A stretch of 6,820 nt of DNA from positions 1 to 6,820 of the forward strand of contig JAUYTA010000218.1 of assembly GCA_030695265.1 (NCBI GenBank), in the 5' to 3' direction. Each line of letters starts with the position of its first letter. The stretch's first letter is position 1. The position numbers were made by a program, and so were the translations under genes. The stretch is from Bacteroidota bacterium. GTDB lineage: Bacteria > Bacteroidota > Bacteroidia > Bacteroidales > Prolixibacteraceae. Positions 1-6,532 of this stretch are shown here, in pieces. Under the pieces are notes generated by a model. That model was not told where the DNA came from and ran no database searches. It worked only from the letters and a program-made list of their open reading frames with translations.

Positions 1-706
1 ATGGTTTCCCGGAAATGCCGGTTCGGATAAACAGATTGTTCAGGATGTCATATTCCAATCCGGTTTTGAAATTCAGCGGATACAAAAGGTCTTTTTCCAG
101 CTCAGCAATAAAACCGAAAGAATCAGAAAGTTGATAGTGTGCGCCAATATTGAAACGGGAAGGATAGGAATATTCGCCCGAGAATGTTTTTATGCTTGTT
201 TTATAAGGATTCAAAGAATGGATTCCCAATAAAAGCTGATCGGTAAGCTGGTACTGAAATCCCAGTTCCAACCCGTAAGAACCAACTGACCGGTTGTCTT
301 CGGCCAGAAAAAAGCGATAGTAGTTGAATTGAAGTCCAAAATGAAGCTGCGGATTTAAACTTCGGGCAAAAGTAACACCGAATTTTTCGTGCCTGAAAGT
401 GGTTTTTCCGAACTGATAGACGGAAACTGCAAAAACTGAAGACTTTATGGGTAGTATAAAAATACCCGAACTTGAGGACAGCTCTTTAACCAGAAACCTG
501 TTTTGAAATGTACCGCCAACGGTCAGTCCGTCGATTTGTGCAATTCCGGCCTGGTTTCCAAAAACCGACCAGCAATCGGCCAAACTGACTGATGCCCCGG
601 CCACAGCCTGCGACCTTGATCCTGACAGAAATACATCCTGAGCTTTCGTCGCAGGCGCCACGAAATTCAGGATTACGAATACGGAAAAAGCTATTAACAA
701 TTTCAT
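1..706 (-). CDS. Outer-membrane beta-barrel protein, PorV/PorQ/FadL-like, partial (C-terminus outside the window)
   Basis: The reading frame opens with ATG at 706-704 and stays open to the left edge, giving 235 visible residues. Residues 1-22 form a signal peptide: a charged MKLL start, a hydrophobic core and a likely cleavage at TKA|QD. The mature start has a glycine/alanine/serine-rich stretch (AVAGASVSLAD, residues 34-44) followed by GNQAGIA (50-56). This resembles the 'GGA...D..A...NPA' opening of PorV/PorQ and FadL-type barrels in Bacteroidota. The rest alternates short amphipathic, aromatic-rich segments with polar turns, as expected for outer-membrane beta strands. The gene lies downstream of purE on the same strand, but a terminator ends only 11 bases before its ATG. 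The function is not identifiable: a transporter, a type IX secretion accessory or a structural barrel are all possible. The outer-membrane call is fairly safe; the subfamily is a guess based on the look of the sequence. Confidence 0.72.
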   Translation of the reverse strand, partial: MKLLIAFSVFVILNFVAPATKAQDVFLSGSRSQAVAGASVSLADCWSVFGNQAGIAQIDGLTVGGTFQNRFLVKELSSSSGIFILPIKSSVFAVSVYQFGKTTFRHEKFGVTFARSLNPQLHFGLQFNYYRFFLAEDNRSVGSYGLELGFQYQLTDQLLLGIHSLNPYKTSIKTFSGEYSYPSRFNIGAHYQLSDSFGFIAELEKDLLYPLNFKTGLEYDILNNLFIRTGISGKP

Positions 707-717
707 AACATGGATGC

Positions 718-749
718 AAAAAAAGGTTCCTGATTAAATTTCAGGAACC
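718..749 (-). terminator. Rho-independent terminator downstream of purE
   Basis: A perfect 9-bp inverted repeat (GGTTCCTGA at 725-733 and TCAGGAACC at 741-749) encloses a 7-base AT loop. On the minus strand it is followed directly by seven T residues (724-718). It lies 45 bases past the purE stop, as expected for the end of the purE transcript. Only 11 bases separate the T run from the ATG of the outer-membrane protein gene, so readthrough or a promoter overlapping the hairpin is needed to express that gene. Confidence 0.88.
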
Positions 750-794
750 CTGATTTTGCATACAAGTTACAACTATTTTGATAATAAGTTATGT

Positions 795-1301
795 CTAGTT
801 TGTCTTAAACTTAAATTTTATTTCAGAAAGATCTCTGTTGGCCTTTTCTATTTTTAATTTCAGGGCTTCCTTGAAAGCTATAAGCTTGACTGCAAGTTGC
901 TGATCACCAATTGCCATCATCTGAACTGCCAGAATTCCGGCATTTTGAGCGCCGTTAATGGCCACGGTAGCCACAGGAATTCCCGGAGGCATCTGTACAA
1001 TTGCAAGTAACGAATCCAATCCGTTTAAGGAGGCATTTATCGGAACTCCGATTACCGGCAATGTGGTCATTGCTGCAATTACCCCCGGCAAATGAGCAGC
1101 CATTCCGGCGGCAGCAATAATCACCTCGATACCCCGCGCTTTGGCTTCCCTGGCAAAAATTTCCACCGCTTCCGGCGTCCGGTGTGCCGATAAAGCATTG
1201 ATTTCAAAGGGTATCTCAAAATCGTTTAACACTTTGGCAGCAGCTTCCATTACTCCCAAATCGGAGGTGCTCCCCATTATAATGCTTACTCTTGGTTCCA
1301 T
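795..1301 (-). CDS. purE: N5-carboxyaminoimidazole ribonucleotide mutase (PurE, class I)
   Basis: PurE converts N5-CAIR to CAIR in de novo purine synthesis in the cytoplasm, normally after PurK makes N5-CAIR. The sequence shows the whole family pattern. From the ATG start these are the glycine loop GSTSDLGVM (about residues 10-18), SAHRTPE (38-44) with the conserved histidine, AAHLPG (68-73) with the second conserved histidine, and the class I signature [22 protein letters not shown] (94-115, written here as one run of the motif around SLLAIVQMP). The usual GGAAHLPG reads GMAAHLPG. I chose the ATG at 1301-1299 (168 aa, close to the roughly 165-170 aa usual for the family). An in-frame TTG at 1325 would add eight residues (MEKLNTEK) that match nothing typical. 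The C-terminus is a charged tail. purK is not in the window. The gene is divergent from hpt and ends in a clear terminator. Confidence 0.95.
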   Translation of the reverse strand: MEPRVSIIMGSTSDLGVMEAAAKVLNDFEIPFEINALSAHRTPEAVEIFAREAKARGIEVIIAAAGMAAHLPGVIAAMTTLPVIGVPINASLNGLDSLLAIVQMPPGIPVATVAINGAQNAGILAVQMMAIGDQQLAVKLIAFKEALKLKIEKANRDLSEIKFKFKTN

Positions 1302-1332
1302 CTTTTCAGTATTTAATTTTTCCAATAGAAAT

Positions 1333-1340
1333 TAGTTTTG
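1333..1340 (+). promoter_or_regulatory. Candidate hpt promoter, Bacteroidota -7 element
   Basis: This reads TAGTTTTG on the plus strand, an exact fit to TAnnTTTG. It would start a transcript near 1347 with an 89-base leader before the hpt ATG. No good -33 element is visible upstream. It faces the purE candidate at 1367-1374, so the two leaders would overlap by a few bases. Tentative. Confidence 0.3.
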
Positions 1341-1366
1341 TTACTTTGTCGCTTTATTTTCTGAGG

Positions 1367-1374
1367 CAAAAATA
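1367..1374 (-). promoter_or_regulatory. Candidate purE promoter, Bacteroidota -7 element
   Basis: On the minus strand this reads TATTTTTG, an exact match to the Bacteroidota -7 consensus TAnnTTTG. A transcript would start near 1360 and leave a leader of about 60 bases before the purE ATG. I find no TTTG or TTG at the expected distance upstream for a -33 element. In AT-rich DNA such an octamer can occur by chance, so the call is tentative. Confidence 0.38.
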
Positions 1375-1435
1375 AGCCAAAAAATCAGAAAATTTAGATT
1401 CCACAGCAACTGAATATTTCCCTATTTGAAGAACG

Positions 1436-1978
1436 ATGAGAAACGTAACTATTCTTGACAAGGAATTTGAACTGTTTATTCCTTACGAAAAAATCAGGTC
1501 TATAGTAGAAGTAATGGCCGAGAAAATGAACCATGATTTTAAAGATAAAAATCCATTGTTTATCTGTATTCTGAACGGATCATTCATGTTTGCGGCTGAA
1601 ATATTCAAACGCATTTCATTGCTCGATGCTGAAATTTCGTTTATTAAACTTGCATCATATTCAGGTACAAGTACTACCGGGAAAATAGCAGAATTGATCG
1701 GTTTGAATGAAAATCTGACCGGCCGCACAGTTGTTGTTTTGGAAGATATTGTGGATTCAGGAATTACAATTGAAAAAACGATTGAGCAAATCAGGAGCAA
1801 AAACCCATTGGATGTTAAAATTGCGACATTGCTTTTAAAGCCTGATGCACTGAAGGTAAATGTGCCGTTGGACTATATAGGAATTGAAATCCCAAATGAT
1901 TTTATAGTTGGCTATGGGCTTGATTATAATGGCAGAGGACGTAATTTGATAGATATTTATAAAGTAACCGAAAAGTAA
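1436..1978 (+). CDS. hpt: Hypoxanthine phosphoribosyltransferase
   Basis: This cytoplasmic purine-salvage enzyme joins hypoxanthine (and usually guanine) to PRPP to form IMP or GMP. The 180-residue length fits bacterial Hpt. Visible motifs are loop I LNGS (46-49), the flexible catalytic loop with SYSGT (74-78), and the PRPP-binding loop VVVLEDIVDSGIT (99-111) with its paired acidic residues E103/D104. The purine-contacting lysine lies in LLLK (132-135), and the C-terminal DFIVGYGLDYNGRGRNL (155-171) closes over the base. The more common TGxT reads SGIT here, a normal variation. The ATG at 1436 starts close to the family N-terminus, and no Shine-Dalgarno sequence precedes it. It heads the plus-strand run, 18 bases before adk, and is divergent from purE. 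The specificity between hypoxanthine and guanine cannot be settled from sequence. Confidence 0.93.
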   Translation: MRNVTILDKEFELFIPYEKIRSIVEVMAEKMNHDFKDKNPLFICILNGSFMFAAEIFKRISLLDAEISFIKLASYSGTSTTGKIAELIGLNENLTGRTVVVLEDIVDSGITIEKTIEQIRSKNPLDVKIATLLLKPDALKVNVPLDYIGIEIPNDFIVGYGLDYNGRGRNLIDIYKVTEK

Positions 1979-1996
1979 CCCAATTGATCTTTAGTA

Positions 1997-2569
1997 ATGT
2001 TAAATCTAGTTTTATTTGGTCCTCCGGGCGCTGGTAAAGGCACTCAGGCCGATTTCTTGATTGAGAAATTTAAATTAGCACATATTTCAACGGGGGATTT
2101 GTTGCGCAGTCAGATTGCAGCCAAAACCGAACTTGGAATTGAAGCAAAAGGCTATATGGACAAAGGTTTTCTTGCTCCTGATTCGATCGTAATCGGTATG
2201 ATAAAATCCATACTTCAGGAAAACAAAAAGGCCAACGGATATATTTTTGATGGTTTTCCCCGCACTGTTGAACAGGCCAGGGCACTCGATGTGATATTAA
2301 ACGAAAACGGTACGCCGGTTTCCGGAATGCTTTGCCTTTGTGTCGAAAAAGAGGAATTGATCAATCGCCTACTTCATCGCGGAAAAACCTCCGGACGTTC
2401 TGATGATCATGATGTTTCAATTATTGAGAACAGAATCAGGATATACAACGAAAAAACAAAGCCATTGATAGAATTCTATGCAGCCCAGAATAAATTTTTC
2501 AAAATTGATGGTGTAGGTTCGGTCAAAGATATTGCACATCGGGTGATTGAGACCGTTGGTTCACTTTAA
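1997..2569 (+). CDS. adk: Adenylate kinase, short-LID form
   Basis: Adk catalyses the reversible reaction ATP + AMP = 2 ADP and balances the adenylate pool in the cytoplasm. The 190-residue protein begins with the P-loop GPPGAGKGT (8-16). It continues with the AMP-binding STGDLLR (31-37), the NMP-binding region to about residue 65, and DGFPRT (85-90). The LID region is the short type: HRGKTSGRSDD (127-137) replaces the roughly 30-residue insertion of long-form enzymes and carries no four-cysteine zinc site. Catalytic arginines are seen at R89, R128, R134 and in NRIRIY (145-150). The gene follows hpt after 18 bases and is very probably co-transcribed with it. A terminator-like hairpin begins 20 bases after its stop. 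All expected active-site residues are present. Confidence 0.96.
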   Translation: MLNLVLFGPPGAGKGTQADFLIEKFKLAHISTGDLLRSQIAAKTELGIEAKGYMDKGFLAPDSIVIGMIKSILQENKKANGYIFDGFPRTVEQARALDVILNENGTPVSGMLCLCVEKEELINRLLHRGKTSGRSDDHDVSIIENRIRIYNEKTKPLIEFYAAQNKFFKIDGVGSVKDIAHRVIETVGSL

Positions 2570-2589
2570 GTTTCTGATAATAAACACAT

Positions 2590-2627
2590 AAAGACGATTG
2601 GTTTGTTGCCCATTCGTCTTTTTTTTT
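2590..2627 (+). terminator. Rho-independent terminator after adk (possible attenuator before obgE)
   Basis: AAAGACGA (2590-2597) pairs perfectly with TCGTCTTT (2614-2621). After a T-T mismatch, TGG (2599-2601) pairs with CCA (2610-2612), closing an 8-base loop. A run of nine T residues covers 2619-2627. This has the form of an intrinsic terminator for hpt-adk. obgE begins only 29 bases after the T run, so either obgE is fed by readthrough or its promoter overlaps this element. Confidence 0.82.
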
Positions 2628-2656
2628 GCATATTGCGCCGCACAAAAAAATCACCC

Positions 2657-3646
2657 ATGGCAGATACAAATTTTGTTGATTACGTTAAAATATTTTGCAA
2701 ATCAGGAAATGGCGGTCCCGGATCGACCCATCTGAGAAGAGAAAAATCAGAACCAAAGGGCGGTCCTGACGGAGGTGACGGCGGACGTGGCGGACATATT
2801 ATCCTGAGAGGAAATGCTCAAATGTGGACATTGCTTCACCTGAAATATCGCAAACATGTTTTTGCCGGTCATGGCGGATCAGGAGGAAAACAATGCAGCA
2901 GCGGCGCTGATGGTGAGGATGTTACTCTGGATGTTCCTTTGGGAACCCTGGCCAAGGATGCCGAAACCGGTGAATTTCTCTTCGAAATCACTCAGGATGG
3001 CGAATCGCATATTCTTGTTCAGGGTGGACGCGGAGGATTGGGAAACACTCATTTCAAATCACCAACTCAACAAACACCGCGTTTTGCGCAACCTGGCGAA
3101 GAACTGATCGAAGGTTATTATACATTGGAGTTGAAAATTCTGGCAGATGTAGGGTTGGTCGGATTCCCGAGTGCAGGCAAATCAACATTGCTTTCGGTTG
3201 TTTCGGCCGCAAAACCAAAAATTGCCGATTATCCGTTTACCACACTGGTTCCAAATCTGGGAATTGTAAGTTACCGCGATAACCAATCGTTCGTAATGGC
3301 CGATATTCCCGGAATTATTGAAGGCGCTCATGAGGGTAAAGGACTTGGACTTCGCTTTCTGCGCCACATCGAACGCAATTCCATGCTTTTATTTATGGTT
3401 CCGGCTGATGCAAAAGATTACCGGAAAGAATTTTTTATCCTGATGAACGAGCTCGAAAAATACAATCCTGAATTGCTCGATAAAGAGCGTTTTCTTGTGA
3501 TCAGTAAAAGCGATTTTCTGGATGAAGAATTAAAAACTGAAATTTCCGAGGTTCTGAAGGACATTCCGCATCAGTTTATTTCTTCCATTACAGGAGAAGG
3601 AATCCTTAGCCTGAAAGATAAAATCTGGCAAATACTGAATAAATAA
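2657..3646 (+). CDS. obgE: GTPase Obg (CgtA), ribosome-associated
   Basis: Obg is an essential GTPase that binds the 50S ribosomal particle and links ribosome maturation to guanine nucleotide levels. The 329-residue protein has a glycine-rich Obg domain (about 1-158) with the six-strand glycine helices visible in [12 protein letters not shown] (35-46) and GGRGGLGN (123-130). The G domain follows: G1 GFPSAGKST (169-177), G2 YPFTT (192-196), G3 [12 protein letters not shown] (216-227), G4 SKSD (283-286) and G5 SSITGEG (309-315). The usual G4 NKxD has serine in place of asparagine. The protein ends right after the G domain, so the C-terminal OCT domain of some Obg proteins is absent. I chose the ATG at 2657. 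An upstream TTG at 2603 sits inside the terminator loop and would add 18 residues unlike any Obg N-terminus; [12 protein letters not shown] is the normal start. PAP2 follows after 6 bases. Confidence 0.96.
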   Translation: MADTNFVDYVKIFCKSGNGGPGSTHLRREKSEPKGGPDGGDGGRGGHIILRGNAQMWTLLHLKYRKHVFAGHGGSGGKQCSSGADGEDVTLDVPLGTLAKDAETGEFLFEITQDGESHILVQGGRGGLGNTHFKSPTQQTPRFAQPGEELIEGYYTLELKILADVGLVGFPSAGKSTLLSVVSAAKPKIADYPFTTLVPNLGIVSYRDNQSFVMADIPGIIEGAHEGKGLGLRFLRHIERNSMLLFMVPADAKDYRKEFFILMNELEKYNPELLDKERFLVISKSDFLDEELKTEISEVLKDIPHQFISSITGEGILSLKDKIWQILNK

Positions 3647-3652
3647 GAGGCT

Positions 3653-4348
3653 ATGGATATTTTAGAAGCAATCAGGCAAATAGACCAAACGCTTTTACTT
3701 TTCCTGAACAGTTTTCACAACAGCTTTTGGGATAAGGCCAATATTCTATGGACCAGCAAGGAAATCTGGTATCCGTTTTATGCGCTGATGTTGTATTTTA
3801 TCATTAAAAAGTACCGTCGGAATTCAATCTATATCATCATTATTCTTGCGCTGGCAATTGCTGTTAGCGACCAGTTTTCTGGATTGATTAAGGATTTGAC
3901 ACAACGACTGCGACCGACACATGATCCAAATTTAAGTGGTATAATTCACAACATTGTAAACAAAGGCGGACTTTACGGTTTCTTTTCGGCACATGCGGCA
4001 AATAGCTTTACCGTAGCTGCTTTTACAACTTTTTTGTTCAGGAACAGATGGTATTCCATGCTGATTTTTATTTGGGCAATTGTTGTTTCATATACGCGTA
4101 TTTACTTGGGACTGCACTTCCCGCTGGATATTCTCACAGGTTGTGTCTGGGGTATTCTCACCGGTTTTGCTGCTTACAAAGCAATTCTCTGGATTCAAAA
4201 AAAGTACTTTAAATCGATGCTTCCCGATATTTCAAAAACCAACCTTTCCAATGAAGAGTCGGCAACGATATTGGTTTCGTTTATTATCTACATCGCAACC
4301 ATGCTCTTAACGATCAATCGTTTAGCTCATTACCAGTTTTTTAATTAA
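3653..4348 (+). CDS. PAP2-family membrane phosphatase
   Basis: This is an integral membrane protein of the PAP2 (type 2 phosphatidic acid phosphatase / undecaprenyl-diphosphate phosphatase) superfamily, 231 residues long. The three catalytic blocks are present: K80...R87-P88 (KDLTQRLRP), S112-A113-H114 (FFSAHAANSF, in place of the classic PSGH), and R149...H155...D159 (TRIYLGLHFPLD). Hydrophobic segments at about 39-52, 58-77, 116-130, 135-150 and 160-180 fit the PAP2 core, and an extra hydrophobic stretch near 206-224 suggests one more C-terminal helix. Likely substrates are lipid phosphates such as undecaprenyl diphosphate or phosphatidylglycerol phosphate, but the sequence does not decide. 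The start is 6 bases after obgE. The stop TAA overlaps the ATG of the next gene by one base, which suggests translational coupling. The family call is firm; the substrate is unknown. Confidence 0.9.
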   Translation: MDILEAIRQIDQTLLLFLNSFHNSFWDKANILWTSKEIWYPFYALMLYFIIKKYRRNSIYIIIILALAIAVSDQFSGLIKDLTQRLRPTHDPNLSGIIHNIVNKGGLYGFFSAHAANSFTVAAFTTFLFRNRWYSMLIFIWAIVVSYTRIYLGLHFPLDILTGCVWGILTGFAAYKAILWIQKKYFKSMLPDISKTNLSNEESATILVSFIIYIATMLLTINRLAHYQFFN

Positions 4349-6141
4349 TGGAACACAAAATCACAAGCCAATACGAGGCTTTAGCGCTAAGATATCAGCA
4401 GGAACTCGATAAAAAGAGATTTCAGGTTCGTCTTATTTCCTGGCTTCGTCTTGCTTTTTTTCTGGCTGTTATACCGGTTTTTATTTACCTGATGCCTGTT
4501 AGCTATTTGGTTGGCTGGATCGCTGTTTTTGTATGCCTGACAGCTTTTCTGTTTTTGGTCAAACGGTCAGTCAGCGCTGAAAAACAACTGAAATATCTTC
4601 AAAATCTGGCCGAAATAAATACAAACGAAATAAAGGGAATTCTGCGCGACTTCAGTCCTTTTGATCCGGGAATTGATTTTATTCATCCAGATCACGATTA
4701 TTCGTACGACCTTGATTTGTTTGGTGAGAATTCGTTCTTCCAGTTTCTGAACCGGACAGTCACTTCAGGAGGTAAAAACAAATTGGCCGCATCGGTGCAG
4801 AAAAGCAATGTGGATGCTGAAACCATCAGGCAAAAACAATTGGCTGTTAATGAATTGGCCGAAGATTTGGATTGGCGGCAACAATTCCTCGCATCGGGGC
4901 GAAATGCGGAAATCAGTGGTTTTGCCGAAACTGTTTTTCATCAGAAAGAAGCCATTCTTCTTAAGCATGTTACTTTTCTGAAAGTTATTCTTTTCATTCT
5001 TCCTGCTATTACAGTGGTATTGGGAATACTTTGGATAATGGATTCAATACCCGATCAATTGTTTTATTTTGCTGTTTTTACGCAGTGGGTTTTGTTTCTT
5101 TCCTATTCGCAAACCATCAGTAAATTCAAAAAAGCATTCGGTTTGAGAACAAAATTGTTGAATCAGTACGTTGATATGCTGTTGCTTATCGAGAAAAAAG
5201 AATTTAATTCATATTATTTGGTTCAACAAAAAAGTAAATTATACAATCAGGGAAAACCAGCCAGTCAGATCACTTCCGCGCTTCAGAAAATATTGAATGA
5301 GCTGGATTATTCACAAAACATTATTGTCGGTTTTGTGCTCGATTCAATCATTCTTTGGGATATCCGCTGTGTTTACCGATTGCACAAATGGCAAAAAAAC
5401 TTTGGCGGTCAATTGGAAGAATGGTTTGAAGTAATTGCTGAATTTGATTCAATGATCAGTTTGGCCAATTTGAATTACAACCATTCTGAATGGGCGGTTC
5501 CAACGATTTATCCGGGTGGGTTTACAATTCAGGCTGAAAACCTCGGACACCCTTTGATTGCCGCTGAGAGAAGAATTGACAATCAATTTGAACTGTGCAA
5601 TGGACAGCAGATTGTAATCATTACCGGTGCAAATATGGCCGGGAAAAGTACATTTTTGCGAACCATTGGAATCAACCTTATTCTGGCTTCACAAGGATGT
5701 AAGGTTTGTGCAACTTCATTTGGATTTTCGCCGGTACGCCTGTTTACAAATATGCGCACCACTGATAATCTGATGAAAGACGAATCGTATTTTTATGCTG
5801 AATTACTGCGTTTGAAAAATATGCTGGAACTGCTCCGTGTCGGTGAAAAGCTTTTCATTATTATTGATGAGATGCTGAAAGGAACCAATTCTGTTGACAA
5901 GCTGAATGGTTCAGTTGAAGTTCTGAAACAACTGGTGCAGCTTAATACGCATTGTATGGTGGCTACCCACGATTTGAAACTGACTGAGTTGGCAGATCTT
6001 TTTCCGGGGATTATTAAAAATCAGTGTTTTGAGGTGAATCTTTCCGGCGATGAGTTGCAATTTGATTATAAGCTGAAGGAGGGTGTAACCAGTACCATGA
6101 ATGCCACTTTCCTGATGAAAAAAATGGGGATTATAAAGTAA
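4348..6141 (+). CDS. Membrane-anchored MutS-family ATPase (not canonical MutS)
   Basis: This 597-residue protein carries the MutS C-terminal ABC-type ATPase. Walker A is GANMAGKST (427-435), Walker B with its following signature is IIIDEMLKGTNSVD (504-517), and ATHD (539-542) is the switch histidine region. GHPLI, just before Walker A, is also typical. A MutS core/lever-like block with DLDLFG (121-126) and LNRTVTSGGKNKL (134-146) precedes it, with helical sequence to about 400. The mismatch-binding MutS domain I, with its Phe-X-Glu motif, and the connector domain II are missing. In their place are two hydrophobic segments (about 29-48 and 53-71), and a second pair interrupts the core (about 213-231 and 238-253). 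It therefore looks like an integral membrane ATPase with a cytosolic MutS-like head. Such proteins are often annotated as mismatch repair proteins in Bacteroidota, but a repair role is not supported here. The ATG overlaps the PAP2 stop by one base. A cellular role is not known to me. Confidence 0.88.
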   Translation: MEHKITSQYEALALRYQQELDKKRFQVRLISWLRLAFFLAVIPVFIYLMPVSYLVGWIAVFVCLTAFLFLVKRSVSAEKQLKYLQNLAEINTNEIKGILRDFSPFDPGIDFIHPDHDYSYDLDLFGENSFFQFLNRTVTSGGKNKLAASVQKSNVDAETIRQKQLAVNELAEDLDWRQQFLASGRNAEISGFAETVFHQKEAILLKHVTFLKVILFILPAITVVLGILWIMDSIPDQLFYFAVFTQWVLFLSYSQTISKFKKAFGLRTKLLNQYVDMLLLIEKKEFNSYYLVQQKSKLYNQGKPASQITSALQKILNELDYSQNIIVGFVLDSIILWDIRCVYRLHKWQKNFGGQLEEWFEVIAEFDSMISLANLNYNHSEWAVPTIYPGGFTIQAENLGHPLIAAERRIDNQFELCNGQQIVIITGANMAGKSTFLRTIGINLILASQGCKVCATSFGFSPVRLFTNMRTTDNLMKDESYFYAELLRLKNMLELLRVGEKLFIIIDEMLKGTNSVDKLNGSVEVLKQLVQLNTHCMVATHDLKLTELADLFPGIIKNQCFEVNLSGDELQFDYKLKEGVTSTMNATFLMKKMGIIK

Positions 6142-6152
6142 TTACAAAAAGA

Positions 6153-6176
6153 AAGCCCTGCAATTTTGCAGGGCTT
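6153..6176 (-). terminator. Intergenic terminator between convergent genes, strongest for csp
   Basis: A perfect 11-bp inverted repeat (6153-6163 with 6166-6176, core GCCCTGCAA/TTGCAGGGC) lies between the stop of the MutS-like gene and the stop of the cold-shock gene. On the minus strand the stem is followed by a T-rich tract (TTTCTTTTTG), a good intrinsic terminator for csp. On the plus strand the following bases are CGAACTTTTAAATCTTTT, a weaker tract, so it may also end the plus-strand operon. Confidence 0.85.
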
Positions 6177-6207
6177 CGAACTTTTAAATCTTTTAAATAT
6201 TAGACTA

Positions 6208-6399
6208 TTATGCTAGTTTAACATTTACCGCGTTTAATCCTTTTCTTCCTTCTTGAAGTTCGTAAGTTACGTCGTCATCTTCTCTGATTTGGTCAACCAA
6301 ACCTGAAACGTGAACGAAGTATTCTTTGTCAGATTCACTGTCTTTAATAAAACCGAATCCTTTAGACTCGTTGAAAAATTTAACTTTACCTGTTTTCAT
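6208..6399 (-). CDS. Cold-shock domain protein (CspA family)
   Basis: This 63-residue single-domain protein belongs to the nucleic-acid-binding cold-shock family, which melts RNA secondary structure in the cytoplasm. It has KVKFFNESKGFGFI (5-18) with the RNP1 motif KGFGFI (13-18), then RNP2 as YFVHVSGL (27-34), and the usual closing pattern VTYELQEGRKGLNAVNV. I chose the ATG at 6399-6397. An in-frame TTG at 6432 would add 11 residues and would lie within the promoter element at 6430-6437. The gene is monocistronic by layout: a promoter-like site 31 bases upstream and a terminator 32 bases after the stop. It converges with the MutS-like gene. Whether it is cold-induced or constitutive cannot be told from sequence. 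Confidence 0.95.
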   Translation of the reverse strand: MKTGKVKFFNESKGFGFIKDSESDKEYFVHVSGLVDQIREDDDVTYELQEGRKGLNAVNVKLA

Positions 6400-6532
6400 A
6401 ATATGTAATAAAAAATTGAAATATTGATGCAAATATATGGAAATATAGTTTACAACCTTGTTTTAACGAAAAAAAATCCGAATTAATGTAAAATAAATGA
6501 GCATTGTGTTCGTTTGGCTCAATCGGTAAAAA
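6400..6532. other. AT-rich intergenic region between aspartate kinase and csp
   Basis: This 133-base spacer holds the csp promoter candidate. I see no convincing hairpin with a T run for ending the aspartate kinase transcript; the only T-rich stretch on the minus strand (eight T residues, opposite 6470-6477) has no clear stem before it. No small ORF or RNA gene is supported. Confidence 0.5.
6430..6437 (-). promoter_or_regulatory. Candidate csp promoter, Bacteroidota -7 element
   Basis: The minus strand reads TATATTTG, an exact match to TAnnTTTG. A GTTG lies 15 bases upstream as a possible but closely spaced -33 element. Transcription would start near 6423, leaving a leader of about 24 bases before the csp ATG. 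The position just upstream of a stand-alone gene supports the call. Confidence 0.5.

Noticed and set aside
486..719. 77-residue minus-strand ORF
   Set aside because: It overlaps the signal-peptide-bearing barrel gene in another frame on the same strand, crosses the terminator T run, and is cysteine/arginine-rich nonsense.
1302..1325. Eight-residue N-terminal extension of PurE from a TTG at 1325
   Set aside because: The ATG at 1301 gives the normal family length and N-terminus. The extra residues are lysine/glutamate-rich leader translation without family similarity.
1141..1335. 64-residue plus-strand ORF
   Set aside because: It lies almost wholly antisense to purE, whose product has clear conserved motifs, and it shows no recognisable domain.
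2603..2656. Obg start at TTG 2603
   Set aside because: The codon lies in the loop of the terminator hairpin and the added residues do not resemble an Obg N-terminus. ATG at 2657 gives the standard [12 protein letters not shown] start.
4348..6141. Canonical MutS1 mismatch repair protein
   Set aside because: At 597 residues with hydrophobic segments at the N-terminus and no mismatch-binding domain, it is not MutS1 (about 850-900 residues). MutS2 is also unlikely, because no Smr domain follows the ATPase.
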